DNA of 64,000 bases, from contig CM049398.1 of NCBI GenBank assembly GCA_026929865.2, positions 11,427,501-11,491,500 of the forward strand, read 5' to 3'. Under the pieces are notes generated by a model. It had not been told where the DNA came from, did not search any database, and worked only from the letters and a program-made list of their open reading frames with translations. Below, piece after piece: positions 1-64,000 of this stretch; the first letter of the stretch is position 1; the number at the start of each line of letters is the position of its first letter. A program made the translations under genes and the position numbers. Origin of the DNA: Hyperoplus lanceolatus. Lineage: Eukaryota; Chordata; Actinopteri; Uranoscopiformes; Ammodytidae.

Positions 1-1451
1 CTTCTCTGCCCTCCGTCCACTTTCCCTTGGTCTAAATAAATAAATAAAAAGACAATGGCTCGGCGGCTTTTCTGAAGACTGAGTGAAGAGATGAGGGAAG
101 CCCGGAGCGCGGGGACCAGTTATCCCCTACTTAGAATCCCAGCCCTCCCCGCCATTGTCCCCGTCGCGGCGTGGAATTTACATAAGGACCTGTGGTGCAT
201 GCCCTTAAATTAGCCCTCCTCAAGCGTCTTCAAACATCCTCCAACAAGCTCAGTCCCTTTTATCCTTCATAGGAATCATGCCTTCTTTGCATGGATGGAC
301 ACAGCTCAAGCTGAAATTCCTGAAGTGCTACTCCGTGGATTAGATGTATTGTAGATCAAATGATCATAAATATCTGTTTGAGTACACACAGCAGGAGAGA
401 GTCAGAGCAACCTCCACTTTGAACTGTAAATGAGGTATTATTTAGTATGTCCCCTCATTGGTATGGAAGAGGCATCCTGTTCTCAACACAATTTGAGAGA
501 TTAATGTCTCACAATTTGTTTGTGTATCTCCAATAATGGAAACAACACAGTTTGTAATGTGTTGGTGTTGTGTGTTTGACTGAACACTATACAGGGGTGA
601 GAGGCTATCTCTGTGATGAAATGCCTACCTGAGGGGGATTTGATACCACAGGCCACAGTTGTTCATCAGACCACCCACTGTTTGATATTTTGTGCCAGCT
701 CCTATCTGGTTGTGTGTGTAATGGTGTGTATGTGCATATGCCAGCAGAGTGAGGCAGTGTAACACCCCTGTGAGCTCTCACATGTGAATGACACCAAGCT
801 TCAAGGCATTCTGTCTCTGTTTGTTCTGCTACCTCCACAGGGACCTCCATTAGCTCCAATTAGCTTTCTCTTGTGCTTGCCTTGTCAGATGAAGCTGCAC
901 ATCCCATTTAAATAGCCACGATGAGAACTGTATATATTCCCGTTGTGTTGGTTACACAACTTAAAGGTGGAGTCAGCGATTCTGGTCAACGCTTGTCAAA
1001 ATCTATTTTTGTCAAAATCAGTGAATATCTCCTCACATCAGCTTCATGTCCCTACTACCGACCGGTGAACAATACAATCGGTCTTAATACACAGCCTAGA
1101 CTGTGTAAACAAGTACTGTATGCAAACAAAGGGGGCCCACTATAGCTAGCAACATGCCCTTTTACAGAGCCTAGGCTGTGTATTAACTAACTAATATAAT
1201 TATTTTTTTCAGCGCACACATAGCACAGGTTGCACATCGTGAGAAGATATTGACTGATTTTGACGAAAAGTGATTTGGGGAACAAGCATTCTCTAGAATT
1301 GCTGACTGCACTTTGATAAAAAAAAAACATTAAAACAAATGGTGAACCTAAACATTGAGTCATTCCAGTTCAACAGTAGGCAACGCAACCATTCTCTTCC
1401 TAAACGGAACTCGCAACTCTTCCTAAACGGTTTCCTCTCTTTTTTCTTCAG
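1..1451 (+). other. robo2: Intron upstream of exon w1
   Basis: Intron between the missing Ig1 exon and the first Ig2 exon, inferred from exon w1 starting in phase 1. It contains one MITE copy (961-1316). No conserved coding sequence or RNA gene was seen. Confidence 0.75.
961..1316 (+). mobile_element. MITE family A, copy 1
   Basis: Begins TTAAAGGTGGAGTCAGCG and ends with the imperfect inverted match TGCTGACTGCACTTTGA. Inside, ACACAGCCTAGACTGTG and its complement-like GCCTAGGCTGTGTATTAA form a second inverted pair around GGGGGCCCAC, so the element folds back. No coding capacity. Copies 2 and 3 are at 2750 and 8625. The terminal repeat plus the internal foldback make it a non-autonomous DNA transposon; its superfamily is uncertain. 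Confidence 0.75.
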
Positions 1452-60965
<59,514 letters not shown>

Positions 60966-61314
60966 TGATCTGCCTGTGATGTGAACTGGAGACACCCCGG
61001 TCTGTCCTCTAAAGAATGACTCCCTCCCAGTCGGGGCAATGAACTTTGTCCTGATGTGTGTGTGTGTTCTCAGAGGGAAGGAGTGCAGCGGAGAAAGCCA
61101 GTGTCACAGAACTGTAAATGTGATGTATAGACACAGACATACTGTACATCTCACAATGTTTTTGTCCTTGAGAAAACAAATTTTCCACCTCCTACCTTAC
61201 TGTCATTTTCTTTTTGTTAGAAAAAGGCAATTAAAAGAAAAAAAGAAAACATCTATATGAGAACACATTTTTCTGGTAAACTGTCCTTGGGGGAAAAAAG
61301 GGAATTTTGTTTCC

Positions 61315-61322
61315 TGTAAATA
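61315..61322 (+). promoter_or_regulatory. Pumilio response element (TGTAAATA)
   Basis: Exact match to the Pumilio consensus UGUANAUA in the 3'UTR. Two more matches (TGTATATA) occur at 63072-63079 and 63082-63089. An 8-base motif can occur by chance in AT-rich UTR, so binding is only a possibility. Confidence 0.4.
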
Positions 61323-61555
61323 TATTCTTTAACTTGTTGTTGCATTGCTATGCAAGCCTAATTGAGTTTGAGCTTTTTATTTCCATAATACAGAAACAAT
61401 TGGTTTTTATCTGGTTTATTTGTATTATATGTGAATTGAGTGGCTGTCGTGCCATACAAATAATTGTTTTATAATCCATTGTTTGTTAATAGTTACCATT
61501 AATTATTATCATTATTATTATTAATTATTGTTTTTGCACTGCAATTTTTGGTGAT

Positions 61556-61563
61556 AAGCACAA
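61556..61563 (+). promoter_or_regulatory. miR-218 8-mer seed match in the robo2 3'UTR
   Basis: AAGCACAA is the perfect complement of the miR-218 seed (bases 2-8, UGUGCUU) followed by A. miR-218 is encoded in introns of Slit genes and targets Robo receptors in vertebrates (known). The site is in the 3'UTR on the transcript strand. Function here is inferred from the match alone. Confidence 0.65.
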
Positions 61564-63071
61564 ACACATAGCTCCTGCTGACATGAAGAACCGGAAGAAT
61601 ATGTGAAGAGGAGTTTCTGTACTGTAAAGTAAAAGAGAAGAAAATTATATACTAATGTACAGAGAGATATTAAAGAGTAAAGGCTTTGCTCGCAGGCAGC
61701 AACACGTAAGGCACCTGTTTCCATAGTTGGGGCTTATTGGGTGCAGAGGGTCTGAAGGGAAAATATGAAGCTGGGAGAATTGTACACGGAGGATACTGTA
61801 TTACTGTAGTAGGTGACCTAGTCCATTATTTAATTTTCTAATTAGCTGGCCTAAAAACAATAGTTTGATACAGGAAAACATTTAGTGCCCAATCTATTGG
61901 GCAACTCCAAGTATGGTCTTGTTTACAGAAACAGACTTAAGGGAGTTTTTTTTTATTATTTTTATTTTTATACAAGGGTCTCAAAGCAGTTCCAAGTTTT
62001 GTTTTTTTACAATTTACTGCCTAAATAATTTTACTACACTGAGTTTACGCTCCTCATTCAGCAGAACAGCACACTAACCATAAAACAGTCAAAAAAGGGA
62101 GGGAGGGTCAGTGAATCTGTCCACATGCTGTAGCTTAGTCATAGCACTTACAGATGCAGGTTTATGATTCTTCTATTGCCTTAAAAGGTAAGCAGACATC
62201 ACAATGGATAATTTCTTGGTTAGTAGCAATACTCCCAAACATAACTTTAAAATATTAGTGGAGCAACATAATTTGTTTACATATTTTATGTTTTTAAATT
62301 TTATGGCTTTAGTTCCATCCTTTTTTTATATTGTTTGCTTTTTAGAGCACTTACTGTCTTATGTTTGTTATATTACCTGTGGTACAGTATCAACCCAGTT
62401 CAGCTAAGTGCTGCTAAAGCTAGGTCATCTATTAGAGCAGTCGTTGCTTTAAAGGTTGGTGCCTCACTTACACTAGGATCAGCACAGTCGGGTGTCAATA
62501 ACTTTTAGAAGAAAATGGTGTGTGTACAATTTACAATGAAGTGACTTTGAGTAGTGACAATGGAGAAAAGCCTTGTATGTTAACTAGCAGGTTGCCACTG
62601 CCTCCATGTCTACAGCCACCGTGTGGAGCAGAACACTTTCTATCTGCCTGACCGCCACAACACACACAAACTTATCATCCGCATTTTTTTTTGACTTCTC
62701 AGCCTCTGAATACATTTTTTGTCTTTTTCAGAAAATGTTTTTATCAGTTGTCCTTTTTTTAAAATGAAAAGCTTGTTTCTTTGTAATGCCTTTTATGGAC
62801 TCCAAATCGCTGCTTACAACAATGTTTTTCGATATAAATGTTCAGGATCTTTGTGGTTCAATGACTGTTTGTTTTGTCCCTTTTTTTGTACTGCTAATGT
62901 TGATAAAATCGGGGCTTGGAAACTAAAGGCCGTCAGATGCTGTTGTACTGTTGTCGTCATGATGCCATTGTAATTTTTTTTCCTTCATCATCCGCCCAGT
63001 GGCCAGTGTTCTGGAAATGAGGTGCAAAGAGTATCTCAGGTTATTTTACATTATGGTGGTGTTTATGTATG

Positions 63072-63089
63072 TGTATATATGTGTATATA
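63072..63089 (+). promoter_or_regulatory. Tandem Pumilio-type elements (2 x TGTATATA)
   Basis: Two TGTATATA copies start ten bases apart in the 3'UTR. The region is a short TG/TA-rich repeat, so simple-sequence origin is likely even if the motif is functional. Confidence 0.35.
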
Positions 63090-63360
63090 TCCATACGCAT
63101 CTCCACTTGATTATGCCTTTCCATTGACAAAAATATCCCTTTCATGTCTAATTCTGTCCCCCCCCCCTTTTTTTCTGCTGTGGATTCTTTTGATTCTGAG
63201 TATAATGTGCTGGTTCATCAACCTTAAGACAAGATGTCAGTAAAAAGAACATACCAAAATTAAGATTGATATTTCTAATGTCTAATGCGTTTTAGTGTCT
63301 CTTTAATACTCATTGTTTTCTTTTAAAATCACAGTGTCGTTTTGTATTTATTAAAATGAT

Positions 63361-63366
63361 AATAAA
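63361..63366 (+). promoter_or_regulatory. Internal poly(A) signal candidate AATAAA
   Basis: Canonical hexamer in the 3'UTR about 2.4 kb after the stop codon. It would give a shorter 3'UTR that still contains the miR-218 site. Confidence 0.4.
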
Positions 63367-63990
63367 AAGTATATTGTGAAATATGCATAAAGATTGGTGG
63401 AATATAAAAAAGAAATGTGTTTTTTTGTTCTCTGTAAAGTTTGCTGTCAGAGCTGAGCAGCGAGGCCATAAGGAGATGATATAGGCACACACTGTGCTCA
63501 TAGCATGGTGAAATGCCCGGGTCAGTTAGTCGTCCGAGTCACTCTTCATGCTGCATGTTCACCACACCGCTCCGCTCATGTCAAAAACTAAAGAAACTCA
63601 AAACCTTTTTTGAACACAAGGAGCAAAAAGCGCTCACAATTTGCTTGTAAAGACAATAAGAGAAAAACGTCTTTTTTGTGAAGGATGAAAGTACTTTGGC
63701 TTTCCCCTCTCTTTTCTGTTCATTTTTCTCAATAATGTTGATTCTTTGTAGCCTATCTGTGTGTTTCCTTTTTGCTATAAAAGAGGATTAAAAATGACAA
63801 AAAGAAGAAAGTTGTTGGGTGAAGTCTTTCTGTACGGTATGGGGGGTGAGGAGACACCTCGATCCAATGCCATTTCTACAGTACAGTACATTCTGCTTTT
63901 TTTTCTTTTCTTTCTTTTCTTTTTTTTCTGTAAACCACCCTCTGTATTCACTTGCATGTCCTTGTCCAAGAAGAGAGTGGATCAAGAAAA

Positions 63991-63996
63991 AATAAA
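63991..63996 (+). promoter_or_regulatory. Probable distal poly(A) signal AATAAA
   Basis: Canonical hexamer at the very end of the window, about 3 kb after the stop codon. The cleavage site expected 10-30 nt downstream is outside the window, so this is not confirmed. Confidence 0.5.
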
Positions 63997-64000
63997 CTTT

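Overview
The window is vertebrate nuclear DNA, almost certainly from a teleost fish. It carries most of one gene on the + strand: robo2, the Roundabout-2 axon-guidance receptor for Slit (known as astray in zebrafish). The evidence is a chain of 29 exons with GT/AG borders and consistent reading phase. Joined, they encode Robo2-type Ig2 to Ig5, three fibronectin type III domains, one transmembrane helix, and a cytoplasmic tail with motifs CC0 to CC3 and the Robo2 C-terminus ending in GEL. Identity with Robo2 rather than Robo1 or Robo3 rests on remembered paralogue-specific stretches. The signal peptide, Ig1 and promoter lie upstream of base 1. No second protein gene was found on either strand.

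Layout: 1-1451 is upstream intron. 1452-23904 holds the Ig2-Ig5 exons, including a 10.1 kb intron inside Ig3 and a 12-nt microexon in the Ig3/Ig4 linker. 24035-32041 holds FN3-1 to FN3-3. 33150-33338 is the transmembrane exon. 34440-60483 is the cytoplasmic tail, which includes probable cassette exons of 27, 126 and 183 nt. The stop codon is split across the last splice junction (60483 and 60964-60965). A 3'UTR of about 3 kb runs to a polyadenylation signal at 63991, at the window edge.

With every exon included the window encodes about 1456 residues; without the four likely optional exons about 1340. All four optional exons, and also the transmembrane, CC0/CC1 and CC3 exons, are phase 1-1 and divisible by three, so each could be skipped without a frameshift.

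The introns are rich in long CA/GT microsatellites and small DNA transposons typical of fish. They include a hAT-like element with a perfect 8-bp target duplication that contains a younger nested element, a three-copy terminal-inverted-repeat MITE family, a foldback element flanked by TTAA, and a tRNA-derived SINE with 14-bp target duplications. I saw no novel multi-gene system. The most useful leads are splice regulation (microexons followed by YCAY clusters, a cassette exon between CA and GA repeats, weak GTTGGT donors), a miR-218 8-mer in the 3'UTR, and the transposon nesting. All calls come from reading the sequence; no alignment or database search was run.
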